DNA of 64,000 bases from Acidobacteriaceae bacterium. Lineage in GTDB: Bacteria; Acidobacteriota; Terriglobia; Terriglobales; Acidobacteriaceae. Of the stretch, positions 53,271-62,392 are shown piece after piece. Positions within the stretch are counted from its first letter, which is position 1. The number at the start of each line of letters is the position of its first letter. The stretch spans positions 1 through 64,000 of the forward strand of contig PMYL01000049.1 of assembly GCA_003170825.1 (NCBI GenBank), in the 5' to 3' direction. The notes beneath the pieces are model-generated. The model searched no databases. It saw only the letters and a program-made list of their open reading frames with translations, and was not told where the DNA came from. The position numbers and the translations under genes are program-made.

Positions 53271-56200
53271 ATGGTGAAATCGTCGTTTGTCGCGGCAACG
53301 CAGTCCTTTCTTTGCTCGGAAGGCTTGAGGCGGGTTGCCGCTTTTCTGCTGTTTCCCGGTTTCATGCTCTTGCCGGCAAGGGCGCAAGTCGGTCTGCCCA
53401 GGGCTGCCGTTTCGATTCCTACAGACCGGAACCTCGCGGAAAGCCTGGAGGCGGCCAGGCAGTGCCAATCTCCAGGCAAGTTGATCGTGCTACCGCCGGT
53501 GCATTTTCAACTCGCCGGTGACGAAAGCTCCGGCGGCCTGTTCGAACAGCAGGCGCAAGCTGTCTTGAGCCTGCCCCAGGAATCCGAGGTCTGGCTGCAT
53601 ATAGTCGTGGGAGCCGGATCTCTTACTGGCAAGGAAACCGAGAAGCAGCTTACCGGCCGGGTTGAGGCGTTCCTGAAGCCGGCGCCACTCTCGGCCTCCG
53701 CTGTGCGCGGAGTTATCGTGGAAGTCAGTGAGCCGCTGACGGCTCACGATCTATTCGAGACCAATTTATTCGAGTTTGGGCTGTTGCGCCTCGCGGTGAC
53801 CGCTAAGTCCAGCAACGCCGCCCTGCGGCTCGCGTATGTTTTTGGCCCTGGATTTATCGGCCAGCATGGCGATATAGTGAAGCGGCTTGCCACATATTCC
53901 GATCTGTTGGGCACGACCTACTCTCAAGGCTGGCGCGCGGATGCCGCGTGGATTGCCGAACAGGCGCTGAATAAACCCCTTGTCCTCAAGCTGGACTCAG
54001 AAACCTCAGCGGCAGCGGCTCCGTATCTTGCGGCGGCGCTCGCGGCCTCCGGCGCTTCCGTCGAAATCCTCTGGTCGGAACCCCCGGATGCCAAGGCAGC
54101 CGGCCAGGTGTGCGCGGTGAACGGCTTTTTGACGCATTCCATTACCGCCAACATGCTTCGGCTGGACCCCGCGGCCCTGCCGTTCACTCTCGCGGTGGAT
54201 GGCGTGGGAAGCAGTGAGTCCCAGTGGTTTGGCAGCGGGCAGTCGCCGGACCTTGTGATTGTGGCGCATGTGAAGGGGAGCCCAGGCCAGCCGAAGACGG
54301 TCAGGCTCCAAGGCGCTGCCGCAACGCAATTCGAGGCACAATGGTACGACCCGGAGACCGGCGTCCGGCTTCCGGCAGGCGAACCGGCCAAGACTGAAAA
54401 GGGATTGGCGCAAACATGCGCCTGCGCCAGCGAGTATGCCCTGATTTCCATCCATAAACTCAACGGAGCCGATACCACGAGTTATAGCACGGTGGAAGTG
54501 AAAAGCGGAGTGAATCTCACTGTCGACGAGATCATTGCCCGCTGGCAACAGTACCGCGAAGCGCAGAATCGGAAACTGGAAAACTATCAGTCCTCCAGTT
54601 TCATGAATCTGCACTTTGAGGGCACCTCCATGGCTTCCGAGTTCGACATCTCCATGCAGCTCAAGCAGTTTTATGACCGCGCCGGACCGATGGAATTCGC
54701 CCAGACGCAGTTTTACGTCAACGGCGTGAAGTTCAACAGCAAAAACGAGTTTCCGCTGCCGCAACTCGAGCCGGAAAAGGTTCTCACGCAACCTCTCGAG
54801 TTGAAGCTCAACGAGCGTTACGAATACAAGCTCCTGGGGACGGAACAAGTCGACGGAGTCCAGTGCTATGTGGTTGGAGTTGAGCCTAAAGTACACGACG
54901 AGACTCTTTATAGCGGGAAAATCTGGATCGACGGCGCGACTTTCCGCGAGGTGAAGCAGTCCCTCAGCCAACGCGGCCTCAAGAGCAACATCGTGGTCAA
55001 TGTCGAGACCCAGAATTTCGAGTTGGTTTCCGACGGCAAGGGAAATCAGTTCAACCTGCTGCGCTCGATCTCCGCTCAGCAGACGCTGAACGCCGCTGGA
55101 CGCGATTTTGCGCTTCAACGAACCGTTCAGTATTCCGAGTACGTCATCAACGCGCCGCAATTCAGCGATGCCCTTGCGGCCGAGCATAACTCTCAAAACC
55201 CGATGTACCGCGATACCGACAACGGATTGCGGGAACTGAGAAAGCATGGCAGCGAGCGCGTCTTGGCGGAAAACAGCCAGAAGCGCATCAAGGCCGCCGT
55301 GATTGGGGCGATGTACCAAGGCACATTCAACTTTCCCATTCCGATCGCGGGCATCAGCATCGCCGACTTCGATTACCGGCACACGGGCGCGCAGCTTTCG
55401 ACGTTCTTTGCCGGACCCATCCTGGCGACCGACCTCTCAAAGCAGTACAGATCCAAGTACCGTCTGGCAGCGGATTTGGCGCTCTCCGCGCTTCCCGGCG
55501 AGAGCCGCATCTACTGTTTCGCGATACCGTCAACAGACTGCATCAACAAGACCCAAAACACGGAAGAAACGGATCAGGAGCTATGGACCTGGCAGCAGGC
55601 TGCTGGAGTGCGAGCCTCCTGGCAGGCCACCACGCATCTCAGCCTGACAGCTTCAGGGTATTTGGTATATGACATCTTTCGCAGAACCAGCGCTACCTCC
55701 AACAAATACGTGCTGCCGCGCAACGGCGTAGCTCTGCTTCCAGGCGTTGAGGTGAAGTTCAACGACAAGGGCTATCTGTTCAGCGCCGGGGGGACCAGGG
55801 GCGAACGCATCGCCTGGAAACAGTACGGATATACTCCGCCGTCCCAGCCGCTGGAAAGCGCCTACACCCTCTACCACGCCGACTTGAACAAGGATTACTA
55901 CTTCAGGAAATTCACCAAGGGAGGGTTTGATCTCGGCTACTATGGCGGAGACCAGTTGGATCGCTTCTCCCGTTACTCTCCCTCCTTCTTTTCCGAGCCG
56001 CGCCTGCACGGCATCCCCGGCGGCACGGACACTTTTGACGCCATCGCCACGGCAAACGGACATTTTGGCTTCAACATGATGGACGTCATCAAGTTCGAGG
56101 GGATGTACAGTTATGCGCGCGCGCGCAACCTGTCCGAGTCCAGCCAATTCCGCAAGTTTGACGGTGTGGAGACGAACTTCAATGTTGCCGGTCCCATGGG

Positions 56201-56303
56201 CACCTTGATACAAGGCACGGTGTCCTATGCGCTGGACGGCAACATAGCAAGATACAACTCGCGCTGGGGATTTCTCGTCATGATCTTCAAGCCGTTGCAC
56301 TGA
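53271..56303 (+). CDS. Large outer-membrane protein with a LolA-like domain and C-terminal beta-barrel
   Basis: A protein of 1010 residues with a signal peptide ([19 protein letters not shown], cleavage before QVG). Residues about 40-400 have no recognised fold. Residues about 440-620 look like LolA/LolB-type beta structure: [19 protein letters not shown], then [19 protein letters not shown]. The last about 300 residues show alternating aromatic strands ([40 protein letters not shown]) that suggest an outer-membrane barrel ending in MIFKPLH. I chose ATG 53271; a GTG at 53211 is also in frame. Located between the Tes-like and FabG genes, it may receive or insert the exported lipid. Confidence 0.72.
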   Translation: MVKSSFVAATQSFLCSEGLRRVAAFLLFPGFMLLPARAQVGLPRAAVSIPTDRNLAESLEAARQCQSPGKLIVLPPVHFQLAGDESSGGLFEQQAQAVLSLPQESEVWLHIVVGAGSLTGKETEKQLTGRVEAFLKPAPLSASAVRGVIVEVSEPLTAHDLFETNLFEFGLLRLAVTAKSSNAALRLAYVFGPGFIGQHGDIVKRLATYSDLLGTTYSQGWRADAAWIAEQALNKPLVLKLDSETSAAAAPYLAAALAASGASVEILWSEPPDAKAAGQVCAVNGFLTHSITANMLRLDPAALPFTLAVDGVGSSESQWFGSGQSPDLVIVAHVKGSPGQPKTVRLQGAAATQFEAQWYDPETGVRLPAGEPAKTEKGLAQTCACASEYALISIHKLNGADTTSYSTVEVKSGVNLTVDEIIARWQQYREAQNRKLENYQSSSFMNLHFEGTSMASEFDISMQLKQFYDRAGPMEFAQTQFYVNGVKFNSKNEFPLPQLEPEKVLTQPLELKLNERYEYKLLGTEQVDGVQCYVVGVEPKVHDETLYSGKIWIDGATFREVKQSLSQRGLKSNIVVNVETQNFELVSDGKGNQFNLLRSISAQQTLNAAGRDFALQRTVQYSEYVINAPQFSDALAAEHNSQNPMYRDTDNGLRELRKHGSERVLAENSQKRIKAAVIGAMYQGTFNFPIPIAGISIADFDYRHTGAQLSTFFAGPILATDLSKQYRSKYRLAADLALSALPGESRIYCFAIPSTDCINKTQNTEETDQELWTWQQAAGVRASWQATTHLSLTASGYLVYDIFRRTSATSNKYVLPRNGVALLPGVEVKFNDKGYLFSAGGTRGERIAWKQYGYTPPSQPLESAYTLYHADLNKDYYFRKFTKGGFDLGYYGGDQLDRFSRYSPSFFSEPRLHGIPGGTDTFDAIATANGHFGFNMMDVIKFEGMYSYARARNLSESSQFRKFDGVETNFNVAGPMGTLIQGTVSYALDGNIARYNSRWGFLVMIFKPLH

Positions 56304-56311
56304 TCGAGCTT

Positions 56312-57049
56312 ATGACTGAAATGAAGACCGCATTGGTGACGGGCGCCTCGGGGATACTGGGTGCTGCCATTGCACTGGCGCTGGGGCGCGCGGGATTCCG
56401 CGTCGCCGCGCACTATCATGGCCACAAAGAGTCCGCCGAGAAGGTAGTGGAGAGCGTGATCGCCGCTGGCGGAGAGGCGCTGGCCGTGGAAGCCGATCTA
56501 TCCCGGCGTGAGAGCGTGGCGCCGATGTTCGATCGCATCAAGCAACAGTTCGGCTCGGTCGACTGCCTGGTGAACAACGCGGGAATCAACCGCGATGTTC
56601 TGTTGGCCTTCATGTCTGAGGAGCAGTGGGACGAAGTGATCGACACCAATCTCCGCGGCACGTATTTGTGTTCGCGGTTGGCCTTGCTGGGGATGATGCG
56701 CCGCCAAAGCGGAACCATCTGCAATATCGTGTCGCCCAGTGGAGTCCGCGGTCAGGCCGGCCAGTGCAACTACGCAGCCTCCAAGGGAGGCATGATCGCG
56801 TTTACCAAGTCGCTCTCCCGCGAAGTGGGGCGATTCGGTATCCGAGTGAATGCCGTCTGCCCGGGCGTGATCCCAAGTCCCATGTCCGCCAAGTACATCG
56901 AGAAAGAGGAGAAGCGACTGCTCTCCGAAATCCCCTTGGGGCGTTTTGGCAAGCCCGAAGAGGTCGCTTCGCTGGTGGCGTTTCTGGCGTCTCCCAAGGC
57001 AAGCTACATCACCGGACAAGTGATCGCGGTAGATGGCGGGTTGCAATAA
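56312..57049 (+). CDS. 3-oxoacyl-ACP reductase (FabG-type SDR)
   Basis: A 245-residue short-chain dehydrogenase/reductase. It has the cofactor motif [16 protein letters not shown], the NNAG motif in [12 protein letters not shown], catalytic Tyr and Lys in [12 protein letters not shown] with Ser in VSPSGVRG, and the family tail [11 protein letters not shown]. It reduces 3-ketoacyl-ACP with NADPH, complementing the KS and FabZ. It starts 8 bases after the outer-membrane protein stop and closes the cluster. A decayed fragment of a close paralogue lies at the opposite border (23788-23931). Confidence 0.93.
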   Translation: MTEMKTALVTGASGILGAAIALALGRAGFRVAAHYHGHKESAEKVVESVIAAGGEALAVEADLSRRESVAPMFDRIKQQFGSVDCLVNNAGINRDVLLAFMSEEQWDEVIDTNLRGTYLCSRLALLGMMRRQSGTICNIVSPSGVRGQAGQCNYAASKGGMIAFTKSLSREVGRFGIRVNAVCPGVIPSPMSAKYIEKEEKRLLSEIPLGRFGKPEEVASLVAFLASPKASYITGQVIAVDGGLQ

Positions 57050-57296
57050 GCCCTGCCAACCTATAGAAGCGACCTGGTTGGGCGCGTAATCATCGTACAA
57101 CTATAGGAAAACCAAAATCTCATTTCAGAGGCAGGTCAAGGCAATGGGAGCCCTGCGGAGCATTGGAGCCGCGGTAGGCTGCTGTGTGTGGGTGCATCGC
57201 GGCTCAACGCAGCGCGAAGGGGACCAGGAGCGGGCATTGTTCGATGCGGCGCTGCCGCGGGAAGCGGAACTGATAACCAGGTGAGAATTTGACCAC
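57050..57296. other. Short region between fabG and the peptidase gene
   Basis: No clear gene. An open frame from ATG 57144 of about 46 codons ends DAALPREAELITR and may be the tail of a lost gene. Within it, bases 57248-57266 are identical over 19 bases to the last codons of the LacI gene (about 23679-23697). Together with the fabG fragment on the left, this hints at shared border material. Confidence 0.4.
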
Positions 57297-57322
57297 CAGG
57301 GGAGCCTCAAGCTGCTCCCCTG
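57297..57322 (-). terminator. Hairpin after the S46 peptidase gene
   Basis: A 9-bp perfect stem, CAGGGGAGC at 57297-57305 with GCTCCCCTG at 57314-57322, and an 8-base loop. It lies 25 bases after the minus-strand peptidase stop codon and between convergent genes, the expected place for a terminator. No long U-run follows on either strand, so efficiency is uncertain. Confidence 0.55.
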
Positions 57323-57346
57323 ATGTTGGTGGGAAGGCGAAATGTG

Positions 57347-59425
57347 TTACTTCTTGCCTTCGAGTTCATCGGCCAGGGCGCCGGCGCCGTAGAGCTTGCG
57401 CAGGCCTTCGATCATGCCGGCCGAGTGCACCGCAACCGCGCGGTTCTTGGTGCCGTCATAGACAAAATCGCCGGCCATCGACTCGATGTTGCCGTCGAAG
57501 ATGAGTCCGACGAGTTCGCCGTCGCGGTTGACGACCGGCGAGCCGGAGTTGCCGCCGATGATGTCGCCGGTTGCGACGAAGTCAAGGGGCGTGGAGAGGT
57601 CGAGTTTATCGCGGCCGGCCGCTTCCTTGGGCGTCAGGTCGAAGGGCGGCTTGTTGCTGAAGCTGGCCGCGCGGTCATAGAGCCCGTAGAAAGTGGTGAA
57701 AGGCGGGGCAATGGTGCCGTTGTAGGGATAGCCATCCACCGTGCCGTAACTCATGCGCAGGGTGAAGGTGGCGTCGGGATAGGCGTCCTTTCCATAGACC
57801 AGGAAGCGCGCCTTGCCGAGCTTTTCGCCGGCCGGAGTCAGCACGCTGGAGATAGTGTCGCGCATGCGGCGGGTGGTCTCGCGGACGATCGGGTCCACGC
57901 GCCGCGCGGCCACGATCATGGGATCGGTGGAAGCCGCCACGGCTGCCTCGCCGCCATCGAGCAGCGACTTGCGAACGGCCGGGTCGGCCAGCTTGGTCCC
58001 GTCCACCAGCGCATTCACGGTCGCGTCCACGTCGCCGCCCTGCAGGATGGCCTGCACATAGGCGTCGTCTTTGCCCAGCTTTTCTTGGCCCAGCTTGAGC
58101 GCGGCGGCCATGTACAGCTTTTCCGTTGCGGGAAAGACCGGAGCCGGCGACAGCATCCGGTACTTGAGCGATTCCAGGCCGGCTTCGTGGAACTGCGGCA
58201 GCCGCTCGCCATCGGGCTTCTTAATCTCCGCCACGTACTGCACGATCTGCAGGGCCAGGGTGAAAAGCTGGCTGTCGGTGCGGCGGAAGAGCTGGCCCTT
58301 AATCTCCGGCTTTACCTTCTCTTCAGCGCGGGCTATGGTGTCCCAGGCGTCGCCATAATCCTTTTGCCACTCAGGATTGGCGACCACTTTCCGGCGGAAG
58401 TCAGCCTCCTCGGCCTCCTTCTTGGCCAGGATGGCCGGGTCGGCCAGCGCCTCGGCGCGGCCAATGTAGACCTTGAGGCTGTTTTGCAGACCAAAGATCA
58501 TGCTGCCCACCAGCCGCGCCTGCTCCGGTCCTTGCGCGGCAAAGGCCTGGGCCGTGGCGATGCGGCGCTGCAGGTACTCCGTTACGGCCGGCCCGATCAG
58601 GTCGCGCTGCACCAGCAACTGCGCAACCGTGTCGTCGCGCTCGGTGGAGCCGGGATGGCCGGAGATGAAGATGAGCTCACCCGGCGCGGCGCCCCTGGCA
58701 CTCCACTTGAGGAAGTTATCGGTATGCAGCGGCTTGCCGTTCTCGTAGACGCGGAACAGAGCCATGTCCAGGTCGTAGCGCGGATAAGTGAAGTTATCCG
58801 GGTCGCCGCCGTAGAAGGCCGCCTGCTGCTCGGGCGCGAAGACCAGGCGCACGTCGGTGTAAGCCTTGTACTGGTAGAGCCAGTACTCGCCGCCCTGGTA
58901 GAACGAGACCACGTCGGAGCGCAGGCCGGTCTTCTCCTTGTTCTCTTTTTCGATGGCCGCGCGCTCGGCATCGCGAGCCTTCAGCGCCTTGGCCTGATCG
59001 GCTTGCCCCAAGGCCGCGCCCTGCACCCGCGCGGTCACGTCCTGCATGGCGACCAGCACGTTGACTTCCAGGTCGGGAGACTTCATCTCCTGTTCAGGGG
59101 TGGCGGCATAAAAGCCGTTGAGGAGATAGTCGTGATCGGCTGAGGAGTTCTTTTGCAACTGGCCGCGCGCCACGTGATGATTGGTCAGCAGCAGGCCGTT
59201 GGGGCTGACGAACGAGCCCGAGCCACCGTCGTTAAGGCGGACGCTGGAAAGCCGCAGATGGTCGAGCCAGGCCTGCGTGGGTGTAAAGCCATATTTGGCC
59301 TTGAGCAGTTTCAATGGCGGGTTGTCAAAGGTCCACATGCCTTCTTCGGCGTGAATCACAGGCGCCGCGGCCAGCAGAAGCGCGGCCGGGAGCAGAAAAG
59401 CGGAGCGAAGGGTGCGATCGAACAT
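57347..59425 (-). CDS. S46 family dipeptidyl-peptidase (DPP7/DPP11 type)
   Basis: A 692-residue secreted serine peptidase. Signal peptide MFDRTLRSAFLLPAALLLAA ending near HAEEG. The trypsin-like triad is visible: His in GLLLTNHHVARG, Asp in YPRYDLDMALFRVYENG, and Ser in IIGGNSGSPVVNRDGELVG. S46 enzymes release dipeptides from N-termini of peptides in the periplasm and are frequent in Bacteroidetes and Acidobacteria. The start ATG 59425 has GAGGAA in front; an ATG four codons upstream overlaps the preceding gene's stop. Unlikely to belong to the lipid cluster. Confidence 0.93.
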   Translation of the reverse strand: MFDRTLRSAFLLPAALLLAAAPVIHAEEGMWTFDNPPLKLLKAKYGFTPTQAWLDHLRLSSVRLNDGGSGSFVSPNGLLLTNHHVARGQLQKNSSADHDYLLNGFYAATPEQEMKSPDLEVNVLVAMQDVTARVQGAALGQADQAKALKARDAERAAIEKENKEKTGLRSDVVSFYQGGEYWLYQYKAYTDVRLVFAPEQQAAFYGGDPDNFTYPRYDLDMALFRVYENGKPLHTDNFLKWSARGAAPGELIFISGHPGSTERDDTVAQLLVQRDLIGPAVTEYLQRRIATAQAFAAQGPEQARLVGSMIFGLQNSLKVYIGRAEALADPAILAKKEAEEADFRRKVVANPEWQKDYGDAWDTIARAEEKVKPEIKGQLFRRTDSQLFTLALQIVQYVAEIKKPDGERLPQFHEAGLESLKYRMLSPAPVFPATEKLYMAAALKLGQEKLGKDDAYVQAILQGGDVDATVNALVDGTKLADPAVRKSLLDGGEAAVAASTDPMIVAARRVDPIVRETTRRMRDTISSVLTPAGEKLGKARFLVYGKDAYPDATFTLRMSYGTVDGYPYNGTIAPPFTTFYGLYDRAASFSNKPPFDLTPKEAAGRDKLDLSTPLDFVATGDIIGGNSGSPVVNRDGELVGLIFDGNIESMAGDFVYDGTKNRAVAVHSAGMIEGLRKLYGAGALADELEGKK

Positions 59426-59433
59426 GGGATTCC

Positions 59434-60105
59434 TCATTGGGTGACGGTATAGCTGAGTGCGCTTGAAGTGCTCGCGGCATAGGTGCTCGACCCGCCGTAG
59501 GTCGCCGTCAGCGAATATGTTCCGGCTGTCGGAAACGAAGTGGTAAGCGTGGCGGTCCCAGAGCTCAAGGCTCCGGTCCCGAGCGAGGTTGTTCCCTGGT
59601 AGAAGGTCACTGTGCCGGTGGCGGAAGAGGACACGACCGTGGCCGTCAAGGTAATGGTGCTGCTTGTGGTGGGCGCGGCAGGGGATGCCGTGAGCGTAGT
59701 GGTGGTGGCCGTAAGGGTGGCGACAGTGATCGAGACCGCGCTCGAAGTGCTCGTGGCATAGGTGCTGTCTCCGCTGTAGGCCGCAGTGATCGAGTACGTT
59801 CCGGTGGTGCTGAACGAGGTCGACAGGGTCGCCGTTCCCGAAGTCAGCGTTCCGGTTCCGAGCGAGGTTGTGCCGCTATAAAACGTGACAGTTCCCGTGC
59901 CCGCGGGGGGGGAAACTGTAGCCGTCAGAGTGACGCTCGCGCCCACCGCCGGCGTGGTCGTGGATGCCGTGAGCGTGGTGGTGGAAGCGGTCGTGCCGGT
60001 AGACCCCGGCGCCTGCCAGAAGTCGCCGCAACCAGCCAGGAGCGGCGCCACTGCAAGCGTCAGCAGCATAAGAGCCATTCCGGTGCAATCGGGTTTGTTA
60101 TTCAT
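59434..60105 (-). CDS. Lipoprotein with two Ig-like (Big_3/5-type) repeats
   Basis: A 223-residue protein. A lipoprotein signal ends in the lipobox LLAGCG near residue 20. Two Ig-like repeats of about 90 residues each follow, with matching blocks: TGTVTFYSGTTSLGTGTLTS and TGTVTFYQGTTSLGTGALSS, each then GTATL and a GTYS..ATY strand. Very rich in Thr and Ser. Start ATG 60105 is preceded by GAGGAG. Common acidobacterial surface-type module, probably structural or adhesive; no enzyme activity expected. The two repeats are similar at DNA level too. Confidence 0.85.
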   Translation of the reverse strand: MNNKPDCTGMALMLLTLAVAPLLAGCGDFWQAPGSTGTTASTTTLTASTTTPAVGASVTLTATVSPPAGTGTVTFYSGTTSLGTGTLTSGTATLSTSFSTTGTYSITAAYSGDSTYATSTSSAVSITVATLTATTTTLTASPAAPTTSSTITLTATVVSSSATGTVTFYQGTTSLGTGALSSGTATLTTSFPTAGTYSLTATYGGSSTYAASTSSALSYTVTQ

Positions 60106-60204
60106 CGAGTCTCCTCTTTGTTGTGTCAAAAATATGGATGAGAGAAAGTATTGCCAGGAGCGGCGCCCAATGGATTGACGCCAACCGCGCCAGCTCCGCT
60201 CAAG

Positions 60205-62136
60205 CTACAGTTTCGGCATCACCAGCACTTCCACGCCGCTGGCCGCGTCTTTCTGGCGGAACAACTGCTCGGTGGCTTTCTGAAAATCCTCCGGTTTGGC
60301 ATTGGGAATGTCGGTGAAGGTCTGCGGGTTGCGGTCGGTCAGCGGGAACCAGGAGCTTTGCACCTGGACCATAATGCGGTGGCCGCGGCGGAAGGTGTGG
60401 AAGAGATCGGGCATCGTGAAGTCGATCTCGGTCTCCTTGCCCGGCGTCAGCGGCTCGGGCTTCTCCCAACTGCTACGGAACTTGGCGCGGAAGGGTTCGC
60501 CGCGCAGCAGTTGCTGGTAGCCGCCCATGTGCAGCGGCGGCGCGTCCAGGATGCGCTTGTTGCCGTGCGAGGCGTCTTCCGGGTCGGGGTAGTCCTCCGG
60601 ATAGACGTCGATCAGCTTCACATCGAAGTCGGAGTCCGTGCCGGAACTGGCGACTTTCAGTTTGGGCGAGATGGGGCCGGCGATGGTCACGTCCTCTTCC
60701 AGCGCCTCGGTCTGGTAGACCAGCACGTCGGGCCGGTAACTGGCGAAGCGCTGGTCGTCCACCATGTAGCGCTGGGGCACGGTGTCGGTGGTGTAGCCCA
60801 CAAAGGGCACGGGATGGGCCGGGTCGCTGACGTACTCGTCGACCCCGTCTGGGCCCTTGGTTTCAGCAGGCGGCTCGAAGCTGAGCTTGCCGCCGGCGTG
60901 GAAGTAGAGGGTTTTGGCCGTGGCGGCCTTGGGCGGCCAGGCGTCAAAACTCCGCCAAACGTTGGTTCCGGTCTCAAAGACCACTGCCTTGGGCTGCGCC
61001 GCGCCCTTGCCCTTGAGGTAATGCTCGAAGAAAGGGAATTGGATGTTGGCGCGGAAGGTTTCGCCGGTCTTGGCGTTGAACTGCACATCGCCCAGATGGT
61101 TGCCGTCGCCGCGCGCCCAGCCGCCGTGGACCCAGGGGCCTTCGACCAGCGTGGTGGGTGTCTCGGGGTTGAATTTGTTGATGGCGTAGAAGGTGCGGTA
61201 GGGTCCGCTGAGGTCTTCGGCGTCATACCAGCCGCCCACCACCAGCACGGCGCAGTGCACGTTCTTCATGTGGCGCGACAGGTCGCGCTCCTGCCAGTAG
61301 GCGTCATAGGTCGAGTGCTTGGCCTGGTCGTTGAAGAGCCAGTTGGAGCCTTTCAGGTAGAGCTTGTCGAGGTTGGCGATATTGCCGGCCTGGAGATAGA
61401 ACTTGTAGCTGTCCGGGGTGCCGAAGTCGAAGCCGACGGTAGGCTTGGGGGACTCCGGGTTCCGGTTGGGCTTGAAGAAGGCATAGAAGCCGAAGTTGGC
61501 CGAGAGCATGAAGGCGCCGCCATGGTAGGAGTCGTCGCCCAGGAAGAGGTCGGTCATGGGCGCCTGGGGGCTGGCGGCAACAAGGGCCGGATGCGAATCG
61601 ATGATCGAGGCCGAGGTATAGAACCCTGGGTAGGAGATGCCCCAGATGCCCACCTTGCCGTTGTTGTTGGCGACGTGCTTGAGCAGAAACTCGATGGTGT
61701 CGGAGGTGTCGGAGGCGTCGTCCACGTCCTGGGGGGACTTTTTCTCGTCGATGTGGGGGCGCATCTCGGCAAAATCGCCTTCGCTCATCCAGCGCCCGCG
61801 CACGTCCTGGTAGACGAAGATGTAGCCGCCCTTCTCGAACTCCTCCGAGGGGCCAAGGCGCTTCGGGTACTGGTCCTCGCCGTAGGGGCCGACGCTGTAC
61901 GGGGTGCGGTCCATCAGGAACGGGTAAGGGCCGCCGGCGGCGTCCTTGGGCACATAGACCGCGGTGAACAGCCGTTTGCCGTCGCGCATGGGGATGCGGA
62001 ACTCGTACTTTGTGTAGTGAGCGCGGACGAAGTCCTCTTTGGGGGCCTCGGGCGCGGGCTGCTGGGCGCGGACCACGGTGAACGCAAGGGCGAGAACGGC
62101 CAGAATGGCGAAGAGGAGGCGGCGCGGTTTGGGCAT
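60205..62136 (-). CDS. CocE/NonD family secreted hydrolase (X-Pro dipeptidyl-peptidase-like)
   Basis: A 643-residue alpha/beta-hydrolase with signal peptide (PRRLLFAILAVLALAFTVVR, cleavage near AQQ). The nucleophile serine lies in KVGIWGISYPGFYTSASI, the acid in VLVVGGWYDAEDLSGPY, and the histidine in EGPWVHGGWARGDG. A C-terminal jelly-roll domain follows, as in cocaine esterase and glutaryl-7-ACA acylase. It cleaves acyl, ester or amide bonds of unknown small substrates. The start is uncertain: ATG 62136 is used; AGGAGA lies 12 bases upstream. Confidence 0.9.
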   Translation of the reverse strand: MPKPRRLLFAILAVLALAFTVVRAQQPAPEAPKEDFVRAHYTKYEFRIPMRDGKRLFTAVYVPKDAAGGPYPFLMDRTPYSVGPYGEDQYPKRLGPSEEFEKGGYIFVYQDVRGRWMSEGDFAEMRPHIDEKKSPQDVDDASDTSDTIEFLLKHVANNNGKVGIWGISYPGFYTSASIIDSHPALVAASPQAPMTDLFLGDDSYHGGAFMLSANFGFYAFFKPNRNPESPKPTVGFDFGTPDSYKFYLQAGNIANLDKLYLKGSNWLFNDQAKHSTYDAYWQERDLSRHMKNVHCAVLVVGGWYDAEDLSGPYRTFYAINKFNPETPTTLVEGPWVHGGWARGDGNHLGDVQFNAKTGETFRANIQFPFFEHYLKGKGAAQPKAVVFETGTNVWRSFDAWPPKAATAKTLYFHAGGKLSFEPPAETKGPDGVDEYVSDPAHPVPFVGYTTDTVPQRYMVDDQRFASYRPDVLVYQTEALEEDVTIAGPISPKLKVASSGTDSDFDVKLIDVYPEDYPDPEDASHGNKRILDAPPLHMGGYQQLLRGEPFRAKFRSSWEKPEPLTPGKETEIDFTMPDLFHTFRRGHRIMVQVQSSWFPLTDRNPQTFTDIPNAKPEDFQKATEQLFRQKDAASGVEVLVMPKL

Positions 62137-62392
62137 CGGGTACAAAAATCTCCTGAGCAACAAGAGTACTCCAGAGAGGGGTCCGGTTGGCAGGGTTCAG
62201 CGGCCGGAGATGAGTCCTCAGTCTCAAACGGGAGGCAGTTCTGCCCCATTCTTCCACAGTTTTGCATCCCAATCTTTATGATTTTCTTATACGCGGAGGG
62301 TCTGGCCGCGTTAACCTATAGCCACAAGTCCACAATCAGCCGCCGGCGTACCTAACGCTGGGGCTGTACCTTTTTCCGCCAAAAGGAGATAC

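Noticed and set aside
25354-57049. Ladderane biosynthesis cluster
   Set aside because: Ladderane clusters known from anammox bacteria include phytoene-desaturase-like genes and a different radical SAM set; none of the desaturases are here.
25062-57049. Classical aryl-polyene cluster
   Set aside because: The core set fits, but no tyrosine/histidine ammonia-lyase or 4-hydroxybenzoate-type starter gene is visible, and the radical SAM and BadF genes are foreign to known aryl-polyene clusters.
59434-60105. Long minus-strand repeats as a CRISPR or satellite array
   Set aside because: The repetition is explained by two Ig-like domains in a protein-coding frame.
57323-62355. Long plus-strand open frames opposite the S46 and CocE genes
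   Set aside because: They are GC-rich antisense frames over clearly real enzymes with intact catalytic motifs; their translations show no domain.
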